A stretch of DNA of 64,000 nucleotides from Membranipora membranacea (GCA_914767715.1 OU612067.1:20033001-20097000); one strand, 5' to 3'. Shown: positions 52,001-62,984, numbered from the stretch's first letter. Notes: generated by a model not told the origin, from the sequence alone. Made by a program: numbers and translations.

Positions 52001-52613
52001 CATGACATCACATAACTGATTATTAGGCCTCAGCTGATCCTCAGAGGATGAATATGGATATAAAAGTTCCAACCTCTGTCAGTGTGTTTAGACCATTATC
52101 GACATTGCTGCCCTCAGTCTTTTTCCAGTTAGAGCGTAGCAAACATACAGACTGTGTATCATCAGCTATAGAGTGATGAGAAAACATGGAGAAAGCTTTC
52201 CTCAGTTTTGAGAGTGGTTCTCTCACTCTGTTGTAACAATTATATTGGTTTGTTTGTCATTGTTATTTAATGCACCTTTATCCCTCTAGTCAGCAGGTAG
52301 CAGATTGATGCTGTATTGAAACAGGCCCCTTGAAATGGAAATCCAGGACTGGGAGGGGGCAAGTGATTTTTTAACGGCAAATCACATCAATGTTATATCA
52401 TTTTCATATTTTAATTGAGATATTTTTTACTCTATTTCAGGAGCTTTGAAGGACTACTTTGTTGCAGATGGTTTCGTTGCTGCATATTATTTTTGTTCCG
52501 CTGCCCAGCTTCTTGCTGCAATGCTGTTCTCGGTGAATATAATGGCAACTTCCTGCCTCACTGCTCGAGACGCGAAACAAGCGAGGCTTCTTGAATCCAA
52601 CCAGCCTTTATGA
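46074..52613 (+). CDS. SLC16: Monocarboxylate-transporter-like MFS protein (SLC16 family), complete, 466 aa
   Basis: SLC16 proteins are 12-segment plasma-membrane carriers, several of them H+-coupled for lactate, pyruvate and similar acids. Ten exons join in phase: 46074-46251, 46757-46900, 47284-47427, 47866-47961, 48418-48585, 49402-49479, 50355-50518, 51159-51288, 51712-51837 and 52441-52613. The signature before the first membrane segment appears as DGGTAW (50-55), where the family has DGGWGW. The second signature, near segment 5, appears as RFVKRIGKANGVSLAG. GAFIMTTLMGGVEKSFGV is segment 1, and a central loop lies around QVGLTKKLAEHQSRR. The acidic N-terminus (GEEEAESAES) and short tail are cytoplasmic. 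The ATG at 46074 is the first in frame. The central loop is short (about 25 residues) compared with well-known MCTs, and the substrate cannot be told from sequence. Confidence 0.88.
47066..47096. repeat. (TAG)n microsatellite
   Basis: About ten TAG units with interruptions, in intron 2 of the SLC16-like gene. Confidence 0.75.
49556..49925 (+). mobile_element. tRNA-derived SINE, family C, with internal minisatellite
   Basis: The head has A-box-like GTGGTCTGATGGTTAAGG and B-box-like AGGTTCAATTTCC. The body is interrupted by an 11-bp tandem array and ends in a GATCCCCCTC-containing segment. It lies in intron 6 of the SLC16-like gene, sense orientation. Confidence 0.6.
49670..49740. repeat. 11-bp minisatellite (TAGCCAGGTCC)
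   Basis: About 6.4 nearly perfect units inside the SINE at 49556. Confidence 0.92.
50928..51130. mobile_element. Dispersed repeat, family T, internal copy
   Basis: This segment is collinear with 59930-60115. Shared blocks include CTCATACTGAGGGTGTG, AGAATGCATCCTAG, AGTGACACTTTGAG and GCCAATAGGCTGAGAAG. It lacks the outer inverted ends of the other copy. It lies in intron 7 of the SLC16-like gene, ending just before exon 8. Confidence 0.7.
51924..52096. mobile_element. MITE-like element, family M, copy 1
   Basis: Ends read TGCTGACAG and CTGTCAGTGTGTTTAGACCA with imperfect inverted similarity of about 23 bp. The block CCTCAGCTGATCCTCAGAGG occurs twice internally. It lies in intron 9 of the SLC16-like gene; a second copy is at 62413. 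Confidence 0.75.
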
Positions 52614-52802
52614 TCTAAGCTCTTTCATGTTTTTTTTGTTTTTTTTTGTTTGTAACTCATTTTTTCAGCAATACATAAATTATAATTAAGTTGGTGAACA
52701 GTGACATGTCTCAGACTTATTATACAGTTATCATTCATTATGGAATGCTATAAATACAGTTTCTTCGGAAAACCACATTACCGGTATCTGAGGTGTCTCA
52801 CA

Positions 52803-52808
52803 AATAAA
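52803..52808 (+). promoter_or_regulatory. Candidate polyadenylation signal of the SLC16-like gene
   Basis: AATAAA about 190 bases after the stop codon. Confidence 0.4.
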
Positions 52809-53720
52809 ATGTGCCAATCGTCAGAGCAATAATTTCACTAAAAAACCCTTACACTTTCGATGAGGTATTATGTCATGTCATGTACTCCCCTGCCCTCTCC
52901 AGGACTTTGTATGACTCTCACTCATAGTTCCCATAAGTAGGCCACTAACAGCATCACCAGTGTGACACGCCTCTGATATCATCTACAATTCAAATAGTAT
53001 TAAGATTTTGCGGCTTGAAACTTGGTTAAAATCGCAAAGTTTGACTCAGTCCGGTCTAAAGCTGCATTAACGCTCAGGTTTTTCCAACAGATTTGTCGGT
53101 CTGATTTTCCCACTAGGACTAATTCAGTAAATTATTTGTTACCAAACACGAGCGCCGCCACAAGATTGCAGTCACCGAGCCCTCAAACTACGCAAAATAC
53201 AAATATGCACATAAATTGCATCCACCCTCTATTAATCATTCTTACTCGAGAAGTGGGTGAAAGAGTTTGTTTTAAACTTTCAGAGAATAGTTAACTTCAC
53301 TCGTCTTAGTTTTCCTTGAGTGATCCTTGACATGATAATAGGTTAGCCATTAATATTTCAGAGCTTTAATTACTAGGTTTATGATTTATGAATGATCTTC
53401 ACATAGCCTTGGAGCCTATTTCGAGCAAGTAAACTTACATGGTATCTTCTAACATGAAGCCAGGGCCTCCGGATTTACAGCTATGAGCCAAGGATACTCA
53501 GCTATACCGGGTTTAGGTATACATTTTAAGTTCTTTCACAGTAATTGCAGGCCTTAAATCAAATAAAGCGATTTAGTCTGTGCTTAGATGCAGCAAGACA
53601 AGGCAGCTGCGATATCCAGGAAGCTGAGCTAACGTCGTTCAAGGTCATTATCTTAACTGCAAAGACAAATACCGGGTAAGAATTTGTTGCTGGCAGCCCA
53701 TTCATCGCATGTTTCATAGT

Positions 53721-53842
53721 CTAAGTGCTCAGACGGCCCAATGCGAGTTAGTGGCATTACCTTATCATCCACCCATTTCTATGGAAATCAGTGGCTGATA
53801 ATGTTATACCACTGACTCGCGTCGGAGCCGTCTGAGCACCAT
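53721..53842. mobile_element. Palindromic foldback element, family P, copy 3
   Basis: Left end CTAAGTGCTCAGACGGCCCA, right end GTCGGAGCCGTCTGAGCACC, with TTAGTGGCATTACCTTATCA mirrored near the centre. It has the same design as the two copies near 21 kb. Confidence 0.85.
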
Positions 53843-54939
53843 CCTTTCCACTCATTCTTGACTAAACTCCGATCTGGAAGGCTGCAATCATACAAACATC
53901 GAGCAGCAATCGGTAGCCTAGTGACAGCTTTATATGGCATTTTATAAATGTCTGCAATAATTACAGTAAACACTAATACAATGTTCTAATTTAGTTTGTA
54001 TCTGTGTTATTTTTTATTTTCAATTACTTTTTATCATTTGAACCTTTTAGTTTTTTAGTCACCAGCGGCAAATCCATATAATCATTTCACTATATTATGT
54101 ATGTACATGTATATATGTGACAACAAATTAAACCAAACCGAACCAAAGAATATATGTCTCATATAAATAGTGCAATATTGACAGTCATAGGTTGAAGACT
54201 TGTTTCTGAGGAACAAATGTTGATAAGTGTTTTTGTTGTGTCTAGGTTTATTACAGGAGGGTAGTTGTATGAAACTATGACTGGAGTAGTCGGGAGACTG
54301 GCACCGGCTGTTATAAAAGACTGTTAGACAGTTCTTGATCATTACTGTAGACCACATCTTTTTTTTAAGGCAAGAGTTTGCAGGCTCAAATTTATGTGAT
54401 ATTTGATTGGGTGTGAGGCTAGGAATTTTAATTGGTTGAGAGGTCATTCCGTGTGTTGTGGTATGTGTTCGGAAGAGTCAATCATAGTATTTCCCTCAAG
54501 AAGAGTGGGGAAATGGAACCTGTGACCTCTCGCTGAATAGCAAATGCGTACTGCTGCCTGCTTTGTCGGTAAATATCTCGAAAAAACTGATGACAAGATG
54601 TTAGAGGAAACACTGTTGTGATTTTGAACAGGAAAATCTGTCCTCCAGCTGATATGGGCTTAAACAGCGTCTTGCCTGCCAGATGTCAAACAATTACAGA
54701 AAAAATTGATATGTTGTTTGGTACCCACCAATCTTACACATATTTACAACACTTTTCACACCCTCATCATGTGAGGTAGCCATTTGATGTTGCACAAAGT
54801 TTGACGTTGCTTTTTGTTTCCAAACAAGTGTAGGGGAGAAGTAAGACTTTGCATTTCTGCTCATTCTATATCACTTGTCGGATCCTGTACCGGTTAAAAA
54901 AAACAATATTTTGATATATTGCAGAATATAGCAGCTATC

Positions 54940-55122
54940 ATGCCTAATTACAAAGAAACACTCCACAGAGAACAAGTACCAGAATACTTCTGGGAACTCG
55001 GAATATTCAGCGGATACAGACCACCGGGAATCACAATCCGTCAAAGCCTACTTAGTATATTCAGTGTCAATAACGAGACGTTCAATGTTTGGACTCATAA
55101 TTACTATGAGCATGATGACTGA
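54940..55122 (+). pseudogene. Truncated third PAQR copy
   Basis: It starts at an ATG 15 bases after a splice-acceptor-like TTGCAG, as in the two complete copies. It encodes 60 residues matching their N-terminus: HREQVPEYFWELGIFSGYRP, then ITIRQSLLSI, then NNETFNVWTH. Similarity stops at once after WTH, followed by seven unrelated residues and a stop. The complete copies read on without an intron at this point, so this is a truncation rather than a first exon. No membrane segment remains. It is probably a dead duplicate, although a second exon further right cannot be fully excluded. Confidence 0.75.
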
Positions 55123-55451
55123 ATTTTTTGACTGAACTATTAAACATTGACACCTTTGCCACCACTCTAGTCTTCTTGCGCAGATATTATATATTAGTTC
55201 ATATATTTTTCTGATCAGTTTTTATTATCAATTCGATTATTAAAATATAATTCTTGTTCTGATTACGTCCCAATTGTTCTTTTTGTTTAGAGGTTAATAG
55301 GTCGCTCAGTGATCAATAATTCAAATAGCTATAATCGTCAAAACTTTCCATCTATTTGGCAAGCACCACATTGAAATAGAAGTAAAAGGCCATGAGCAGA
55401 AAGGCGTTGGATTACATTTTAAATTGAATAAAAATCTTTGTATCAAAATTT

Positions 55452-58331
55452 TTATCTGGTTTCATTCCGAAATTGCTCAGAGAACAAGGGAGAGTTTGAC
55501 CTGTGCAAATTATGTGGCATATCACTGCATGGATGATTACTAGAGGGGATAATTGAGTCCATCTCAAAATTCAAGCTATAGCAACTTGAGCATCGATTCC
55601 CTCTCCTTCCATCATTTTTTTCAAGATTTGCTGCATCTTTGCCGATCCACTGATAATTTTGACCAAGCGTCAAGGGCTGTGCAATGAGACAAGGTTGCAT
55701 CCTTGTGATTTTGTTCAATCTGTTGGTATTATTGAGACATGTTCCTTGCCCTCTGGAATCTGGGCCGGTTGGATCAAGAGTCAACGGCTGAGCATTGTGA
55801 CAAGCTAGCATGTTTGGAGCTTTGTCCATTTCTGAGTCTGAGAGATCAGGTATAATAAAAGGGGTTGATTCTCCATGACAGGATTCTCTCATATATGTGT
55901 GAGCTGGAAATATATAACAATGTTGTCGGATGGAGACCACAGTGCTATATTTGTCCAATAGAGATTATCTTTGATCTGCACACGCAAGTTTAGGTTTGTG
56001 TATTATCCGTGTATTATCCACCCATGGGACAAGAGAAGATAACTACCAATCATGTGCCAATCGCCTTCCCATTAGCGCACCACAAGGCGTTGATAGGAAA
56101 TACTGTGATGAAAAAAACAGCGGCGGTATGTGAAAAATTTGTCAGGAGGAGAAGTGAAGTGTACCACTATCCAAATGTGCTATTTAATCGTGATTATTAG
56201 TGACACAAATCACGCCATAACAGAGTTTTTCATTACTGGGCCATGTCTGAAGTTAAAACTCAGCATTGTGAAATTCAATGAGGTTAGGATTCAGGAGTTG
56301 AATGGGTAGGAAAAAGTAACCTTTCTGTTGCTGAAGACAGTCTGCACTTTGACTTTGAAAGTCCTCCTGATTAATCATACTCTCAATGGGGCACTTTCTG
56401 TTGGTAACATGATTCTTCTCCACTCTCAGCAAATGATTGTTTGATGTTATTTGGCTCCTTCCTGGCAGTACAACAGTGGTCTGAACTTCAGAGCCAGCAT
56501 CTTAAATGTACAGAAATTGTTTGTGCTTATAATGTATGTGGAAATCATCTCGATGTCTCGATATCTCAGTATATTTGAATGTTTAGAGGAGGAAGGAAAT
56601 CACAGACGGAATTCAGCTAAACATGGCTATGTTTACTTAGTCTGAGGTGGGGAGGGGGAAATGCACCATTCCCTATATAACGGTATTGTATTATGTATTA
56701 TGTATTATGTATTATGTATTATGTATTGTATGCATAATGAAGCTGCTTAGCTGATAAAACATCTCGTTGTCATAGTTACCGCAGTTAATTGATTAGGGAT
56801 GATTTGGTGTGAAACATTAATTTTGATCTCAGACAATGAAAACATAACTGTAGTTGTACCCACCCACCACAAATAGTTTACAAAAATAATGGAAATGAAA
56901 TAATGAAATGTGTAACCAATGTCTTGTATTATCTTTTACCACGGCACTGCTGACATATAGCACATTGCAGACTTTTCCCAGCGTTTAGTGGCGATGTAAC
57001 TGCCGATTCCTCCGAGCAGTAATCCTCTCTGTGATTGGTTGACTGATTCGGATTCAGCTGCACGCATCGCTCTACACAAATGTCAAAACAAAACCACAAT
57101 AAACAGCTGACTGACTGCCAAATTACTTCTCGCCTCAACCTAGTGCAGTTCTCACAAATCATTGGAATTAGAGTTTTTCTACATGTCAAGCTGCAAAGTT
57201 GACAAAGGACTCACCCAGACAAAGCTAAGTGCGCGCTAGCCTGCTCTGATAAACTTGTGTACTCACTCACCCCAACATTGTTTTAGCTTTTTCTTCAGTA
57301 AGCACGCTGTTGCGGTAACCAGCAAGGTGGTAACAACAGCGAGAGCAATTTGAAGTGATGTCACTTGTTTATCTGTTGGGCGATGAACCGGTGTCTCATT
57401 ACAACCTTTGAAATTTTTACCACCAGGTTGACCATCCCCGCCAGACATCCCATCAAACCCTGACCAGTTGTCTGCATGATTTACGACTTTGCTATACTCA
57501 GTAGGTAGCTCTGCTCCGACTAAGACATTTGTTAATATTCCAGAACATTCCTGGCTTCTGTATCTAAGCCATGTATTCTGCAAAATTTAATGGGTTATGC
57601 ATTAAACATATATTCCTGTTCACATGGAACCTCTCAAAAGACTTTCTGTTCTCCGGAAAAAAAAAAACAGGATAAGAGCTAACTAGTCTAACCAGTGTTA
57701 CTACATGCTTGAGTAGTATGATTCAGTCTATGTGGATCAGGACAAGACAGTGAACAATGGAGGTCCTCTGTGTGTATACCATCTGCATGCAGGTAAAACA
57801 TCTACCTCTACCCTCTACTAAATAAGGGTAGCTAGATCATGGTGGGGCAAGTGGAAAAATTGCAGAACCAACACTGTCAGTTCCAGCCGTGGAGCATCTC
57901 TTCACGCTGGGAATTCATAATTGGCAGTGACTGAAGAGTGGTTGTGAATCTTGGTGGCTCATTCGACATTATAAATAATACACACCTGAGCTGTGGTAAT
58001 GCAATAACATGCACACCACCAACATACTCGAATATCGAGATTCTTCCCATCCGTATGCACATCATGCAAGTATCATTATTCAGTGATGTAAGGCCATGTA
58101 AAGTGATTTGGATTTCGGAAGTCACATTGTAAGCTGTGAAGGCGTGCACACATCTGTTGAAGCTACACTTCACGATCTAATGAGACACTACTACCCACAT
58201 ACCTTAGTATTCCTTCTCAAGGGCGAGTAATCATAATAGCAGCATGTATTAGGTGTCAGCTCTATGACATACTTTGCATGAGATAATAAAACTTTCATCA
58301 GCACCAGAAGAGGGAATATAACTATTGTCAT
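55452..58331 (-). CDS. Unrecognised single-pass membrane protein, receptor-like (model partly resolved)
   Basis: Four minus-strand exons are well supported: 58331-58203 (signal peptide MTIVIFPLLVLMKVLLSHA, then a CCYY cysteine segment), 57577-57271, 57071-56940 and 55903-55452 (stop). They join in phase (0, 1, 1). The second holds a NTWLRYRSQEC segment, a Gly-rich stalk and one membrane helix (LQIALAVVTTLLVTATACLL) followed by KKKLK, so the topology is type I. The cytoplasmic part has a Cys-rich stretch (LQCAICQQC) and two copies of an AQPLTL motif about 37 residues apart. A further open stretch at about 58130-57925 with Cys and N-glycosylation sites (YNVTS, NNDTC) could be another ectodomain exon, but I found no phase-compatible splice sites. 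A TNF-receptor-like ectodomain is possible but unproven. Total is about 340 residues without the extra exon. Confidence 0.5.
56686..56729. repeat. 7-bp tandem repeat (TATTATG)
   Basis: About six units, the last altered. Confidence 0.85.
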
Positions 58332-59799
58332 GTCAGCAAAATATCCAGCCTTCAGCCGTAGACCACTCAAATACAAGCTGAATCAGTCGTCTTGTACTAC
58401 TTTACGTTTCGGTTCGGTTCCAACGATGTTCTCCAGCCTATCTCTCTGCTTACTGTGCCTCTACCAACTGCCAATTGAGATCTTCTTTTCCTTGAGGTTA
58501 CTGCTGCAGTACTACCAAGTTGTAAACTACTAACAGATGCTTGAATGAGATGGAGCAGAATGAGCTGGTCAGTGCTTGACTATTCTACACTCTTTGGTGC
58601 ACTGATGCAAATAACTGATCCACATATAAGGAAATATTTCCTCAAAGCAAACTAATTACTATACTATACTATTACTATAATCGATGGATCGTCTTACATC
58701 AAACTTCTCAACATGTTTATTCACTTAACTACCCTGGATAATATTCTGTTTCAAATGTGGGGCAAGAACATAAACCCCTAAACTGTAACATTTCATGACT
58801 GCAAACGATTTTTCGTACATCTTTATCAGTTCTTGGCGACTTATCAAACTAAAAACAACTTCATAAACATTTTATGCATTTAAAAACGCAGAAAAGAACC
58901 AAAAGAATATCCAGATCTACTATCACTTTCGACTTCTGTCTCTTGCGCCTTATCAGAATGAGTCCTATTGGGTTCTAATTAAGTTCCCAAAAGATCTACA
59001 TATCTCAAAAATAGAATCTTTCAGGCAGAATCAGATTTATCGGAACAAATAGGATCCCAACATATTTACGTGAAAACCGATTTCCAAGCCCTTATCAGAT
59101 TTATATCAGTCGCTTACTGCTGTCTTTGTCCGGTTTACCTCACATCTGCTGATCTAGGGTTTGTCACTGGATATTCTCTTCTTCGAGATCCCTTCAAGCG
59201 AGACTGGGAAAGAACTATTGGTGACCTGTAAAAAATAAGCAGTATGCGTTATGCTGTTAATTCAATCATATTGGATACCAACCAATTCAGTTTAAAGTTC
59301 AAGGGGGGCAACTCATAGGAACTACAAGCCTTTAATCCCAAGATCGTACTTGCACCTATTTAAGTTAAAAATAAGAAGGTAAACAGTCACTGCCTTCTAC
59401 CTCCAACGATACATACATCTCTGAGTTAGTGGATGAAATGGAACTGGATATTTTTTCATTTTAGGTATCTAAACTCCTGCCTAAACTGCTAACCATATTA
59501 TGTAGGTCATTAACATACTGCCAACAAGCTGCTAGTGCAACATAAAAACTTTCTTCGCTATTTAGGTGTAGGGGTATCAGCTGCAAGAAATAGCGCCTTT
59601 TGTTTGGACATTCCTTGCAACTACATTTTTAGTAAACAATAATATGAGAATCCTCAGCTATCAAAATCAGCTATCAAAGAGTTACTGCTTTGTTCTTACC
59701 CGTGGTAATAAAAAGAGTGTGGGCTGATAAAAAAAAACACAACAGCTCCGTGGGAAAATAAGCAGTTGAGTTGTCATGATCTCACGCAGTCATTCAAGT
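58332..59799. other. Upstream flank of the membrane-protein gene
   Basis: About 1.5 kb without recognisable coding sequence; a promoter is expected near its left end but is not visible. Confidence 0.45.
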
Positions 59800-60295
59800 G
59801 GCCGATTATAGCCTTGTCACCGGTCACGGTGCTTTTGTTATTTTGGTTTGTTGGGTGGCCTTGTATTTCTCGGTATTGTCCCTGTTTATGACAAAACAGA
59901 GGGTGGGCTGCCCCTAAAGAGGGACGCAAGTTGCCCCAAGTCCTCGTACTGAGAGTGTGATACATCCTAGAAAACTAGAATGCATCCTAGTGGTGAGGCC
60001 ATGGTGGACCTCCTAATCATAAGTGTGCAGCAAGCTGCCAGAAACTGAAACAGGTACTAATCAGCCATTGGCAGTGACACTTTGATCTTAGCCAATAGGC
60101 CGAGAAGTATTGTATCAGTAGATATCTTCTGCCTTTTTAGCTCTAATCTACACCACTTTGAGCTTTGACTTTTCTCTGTTCCATAGGTGGTGTAGATTAC
60201 AGCTAAAAAGGCAGAAGACATCTACTGATACTATACCGAGAAATACAAGGTCATCAAAAAAAAACACTGTGACCGCGTGACAGGGCTAGGCCGAT
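59800..60295. mobile_element. Long terminal-inverted-repeat element with nested hairpin, family T
   Basis: Left end GCCTTGTCACCGGTCACGGTG is mirrored at the right end by CACTGTGACCGCGTGACAGGGC. The inner GGCCTTGTATTTCTCGGTA is mirrored by ACCGAGAAATACAAGGTC. Between them lies a region shared with 50928-51130. Then come two roughly 45-bp arms (ATCAGTAGATATCTTCTGCC... and its reverse complement, about 60112-60232). Non-coding. Confidence 0.75.
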
Positions 60296-61412
60296 TATGT
60301 AGCAAAACATATTATGTTATGGAGTGAAGTTGTCCTCTTATTAACAGTGAGGTGATAACTACAGCTCTAAGTTTTGACGAAGTGGAGTAGGGGCGGTGAA
60401 GGTGCAAAGTGACCTGAATAGACTACACCATGCTAATTAGATGGAAATCTGTTTTATTAACTTGCTACTAAAACCTTGTTTTCATCATCATGATCATTTG
60501 TCTAGCCTGTCTTGACTAGCTTTATTTGGTATGGGGTTTCGGTTTTTCCCCACCCCTACCCACCGAACAAAGCTTGTCAAGACATCACTCGTCATTCTAG
60601 ATGCTGTTTTCTTGTTAAGGTCTCTTCTGACCCTAGGTCTTTCTTCTTTGAGGTTCTACAAGCTTAAGACATGTTTTCTTGCTGCAATTTGTATTTCCAT
60701 GCACATTGCGGTTCTTCTCAATAAACTTATCATCAAGAAGATTATTTCCTCATTGTTTAGTTTAATCCATGACAAAAAAAGTTTTATGTATTCATGGACT
60801 ATAAAACAGCATCTGTTGTATTTAGTTTAGTTTTACTATCAGATCCGATATTACCATGTGATAATGAAAATAGATCATGAGGTGCTCTGGGTAAAAACAG
60901 TACTAACAACCTTCAGCTGACATAAAAATTGTTGTCACGGTTTGACATCAAAATTTGAAAAGTTGCGATATCTCTTTTCAGTGCGAAATTGCTTTGTTCT
61001 GAAATTGCGGAATGTAATTCAAATAATGCTAAATTTTATTCACAGGAGTTAAATATCTATTAAATCTTATCATATTAATATAGATGGATGATTTGTATAT
61101 ATATATATATATATTTATCAATATTTATGTGTATTAATCATCATCTAACCTCAGAGGAAAGTCACATTTTACAACAGTTCAAAGCAATGATGTGCCTTAA
61201 AGTGTCTATTATAGCAAGCGCCATCTTTTTTGATATAACACACAAAGTTTGATTCGTACGATGCTTGGGTGCTCAAACTGTTTTTGCCAATGATTACAGT
61301 GACGCACATAACAAATAGCTTGGGATCTGAAGCTAGCTGAATTGTAGGAATGAGGTAGGCAAAGGTACATTATTTCAAGATGATAAGATGCTTAGTATGA
61401 CTGTATTTCCAA
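60296..61412. other. Interval downstream of the eIF5A-like gene
   Basis: It contains a short (TA)n run near 61098 and AATAAA on the minus strand at 61040-61035, which may be the eIF5A polyadenylation signal. Nothing else is recognised. Confidence 0.45.
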
Positions 61413-61507
61413 TTAGGCATCCCTAATGCTTACAACCTTACTTTCTCCCATTGCAGACAGCATGAACACCTACAAAATCAATATCATATCAATATGGGCG
61501 TGTCATT

Positions 61508-61549
<42 letters not shown>

Positions 61550-62984
61550 TGTATATTAATCGTGTCGATTGGCAAAGTTAAACCATGTGCAAAACAAGAA
61601 CATTAATCAGGCATACTTTAGCAAATAATATATGTAAAGGCCTGAATTTGATGCGAAAAGATTTGTGAGACACCCCGGATGATAGTCAATGATATGTCGC
61701 AGTGGCCAAACCATTAGCTAAGCAGAACCAGAACATTGGCTACCCCAACCATAGAGATATAATTTACAGTGTAGTTGTTGCCATTCAAAACACGTTTTCT
61801 TATATACTTTTTTATTTTATAATCACCGAACAATGTATCATGACAAAATGAGGCCGTGTGAAAAATAAGAAATAGAATTAAATTTTTTTTTTTAAAAGCA
61901 GTTCATTAAAGAATGATGTCCTACCAACTTGCTGGGACAGCTAAAGCAAATAACTGCGCACATGAACCTTGTAGGATTGAACTTTGAATTTAATTTAGGA
62001 AATACTTACAACACAACGCTGCTCGTTAGATAGACGCTGTTGAATCTTTTCTCTCATCACCATGTCTTCAACCTTTCCAACAGGATGGATGACACCCGAG
62101 TCATTCATAGAGGAGATAACACCTTCAGCAGTGATTTCGACCACTTCTAATTCCTGTCTTTTGATATGAGGGACAGCCATGTTAGTGGTAGATGGGACAA
62201 AATCCTCAAACATTTTGTCAGTAAATATGTCCATTCCCACAATCTGAATCTACAATACAACAAAGAACACGTTTACAAATTGAGTGGTTTGGTTTTGCAA
62301 GGTCTGTTTGTCTCAGGCCATACCTATTTTGACAAATAAAGGAACATGCTAAAATGGCGGACGATAAAAAACACACTTTGCTGTTGTAACCTCAGTGGTT
62401 TGCACAACGTTACCATTGTTAACATTTATGCTGACAGCTACCTCAGCTGATCCTCCGAGGTTTGATCAGCGGTTGCAACCTCAGAGTGCAGAGCAGGTTG
62501 CATGATGTTACATTATTTACATATAAGCCTCAGCTGATCCTCAGAGGCTTAATGTGTATATATAAAAAACTTATTGAGGATCCGCTGAGGTTGCAACCTC
62601 TCTGTCAGTGTGTTTAGACCATAACATCCTACCTTAGAGCGACCGTGTTTGCCTGAGTCAGATGCGCTCATCTCCGTTATCTTGCACGGTCTTCCTTGTA
62701 ATACTACATCCCCGTCCTTTTTCAGGGCAGAGGCCTGTATTTCAAATGTATCAGAACTTACTGGAAAAATGGAAGACATAAAACAAGATTGTAGCTGCTT
62801 CCAATAAATATGGTTTTTAGAGAATACAGAGAATATTTTACGACAAAATCAATAACACTTTTGATTCGTTAAGACAAATGCTATTCAACGCACAATTCAA
62901 GCCTAACACATTGATTCAAAAGTCAGGGTAAAACCTTTGCGAACACTATATTAATTCCTCTGTCTTACCGTCTTCAAAATCCAT
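61413..62984 (-). CDS. EIF5A: Eukaryotic translation initiation factor 5A, divergent copy, 146 aa
   Basis: eIF5A binds ribosomes and relieves stalling during elongation and termination, using hypusine made on one lysine. Four minus-strand exons join in phase: 62984-62969, 62760-62633, 62249-62010 and 61469-61413. The order is complete: an acidic start, ALKKDGDVVLQGRPCKITEM (19-36), the hypusine loop SGKHGRSK with Lys43 as the modified residue, VGMDIFTDKMFEDFVPSTTN, VPHIKRQELEV, and the C-terminal VVFMLSAMGE (usual form near ITVLSAMTEE). Length is near the usual 154-158. It differs from the highly conserved animal protein at many positions, including the loop (human KTGKHGHAK; here DSGKHGRSK), so it is probably a divergent paralogue. 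All splice sites are canonical and no stop interrupts it. Confidence 0.92.
61508..61550. repeat. (TA)n microsatellite
   Basis: About 19 TA units in the last intron of the eIF5A-like gene, about 40 bp from exon 4. Confidence 0.9.
62413..62622. mobile_element. MITE-like element, family M, copy 2
   Basis: Same ends as the copy at 51924 (TATGCTGACAG and CTGTCAGTGTGTTTAGACCA) and the same repeated CCTCAGCTGATCCTC block. It lies in intron 2 of the eIF5A-like gene, about 10 bp from the 5' splice site. Confidence 0.75.

Larger units (their letters stand above)
52614..54918. other. Interval between the SLC16-like gene and the PAQR fragment
   Basis: It holds presumed 3' UTR sequence and one copy of the palindromic element family P (53721-53842). 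No other coding signal is seen. Confidence 0.5.

Noticed and set aside
60531-60830. 99-codon plus-strand open frame with hydrophobic stretches
   Set aside because: No similarity, no splice context, low-complexity hydrophobic composition typical of chance frames in AT-rich DNA.
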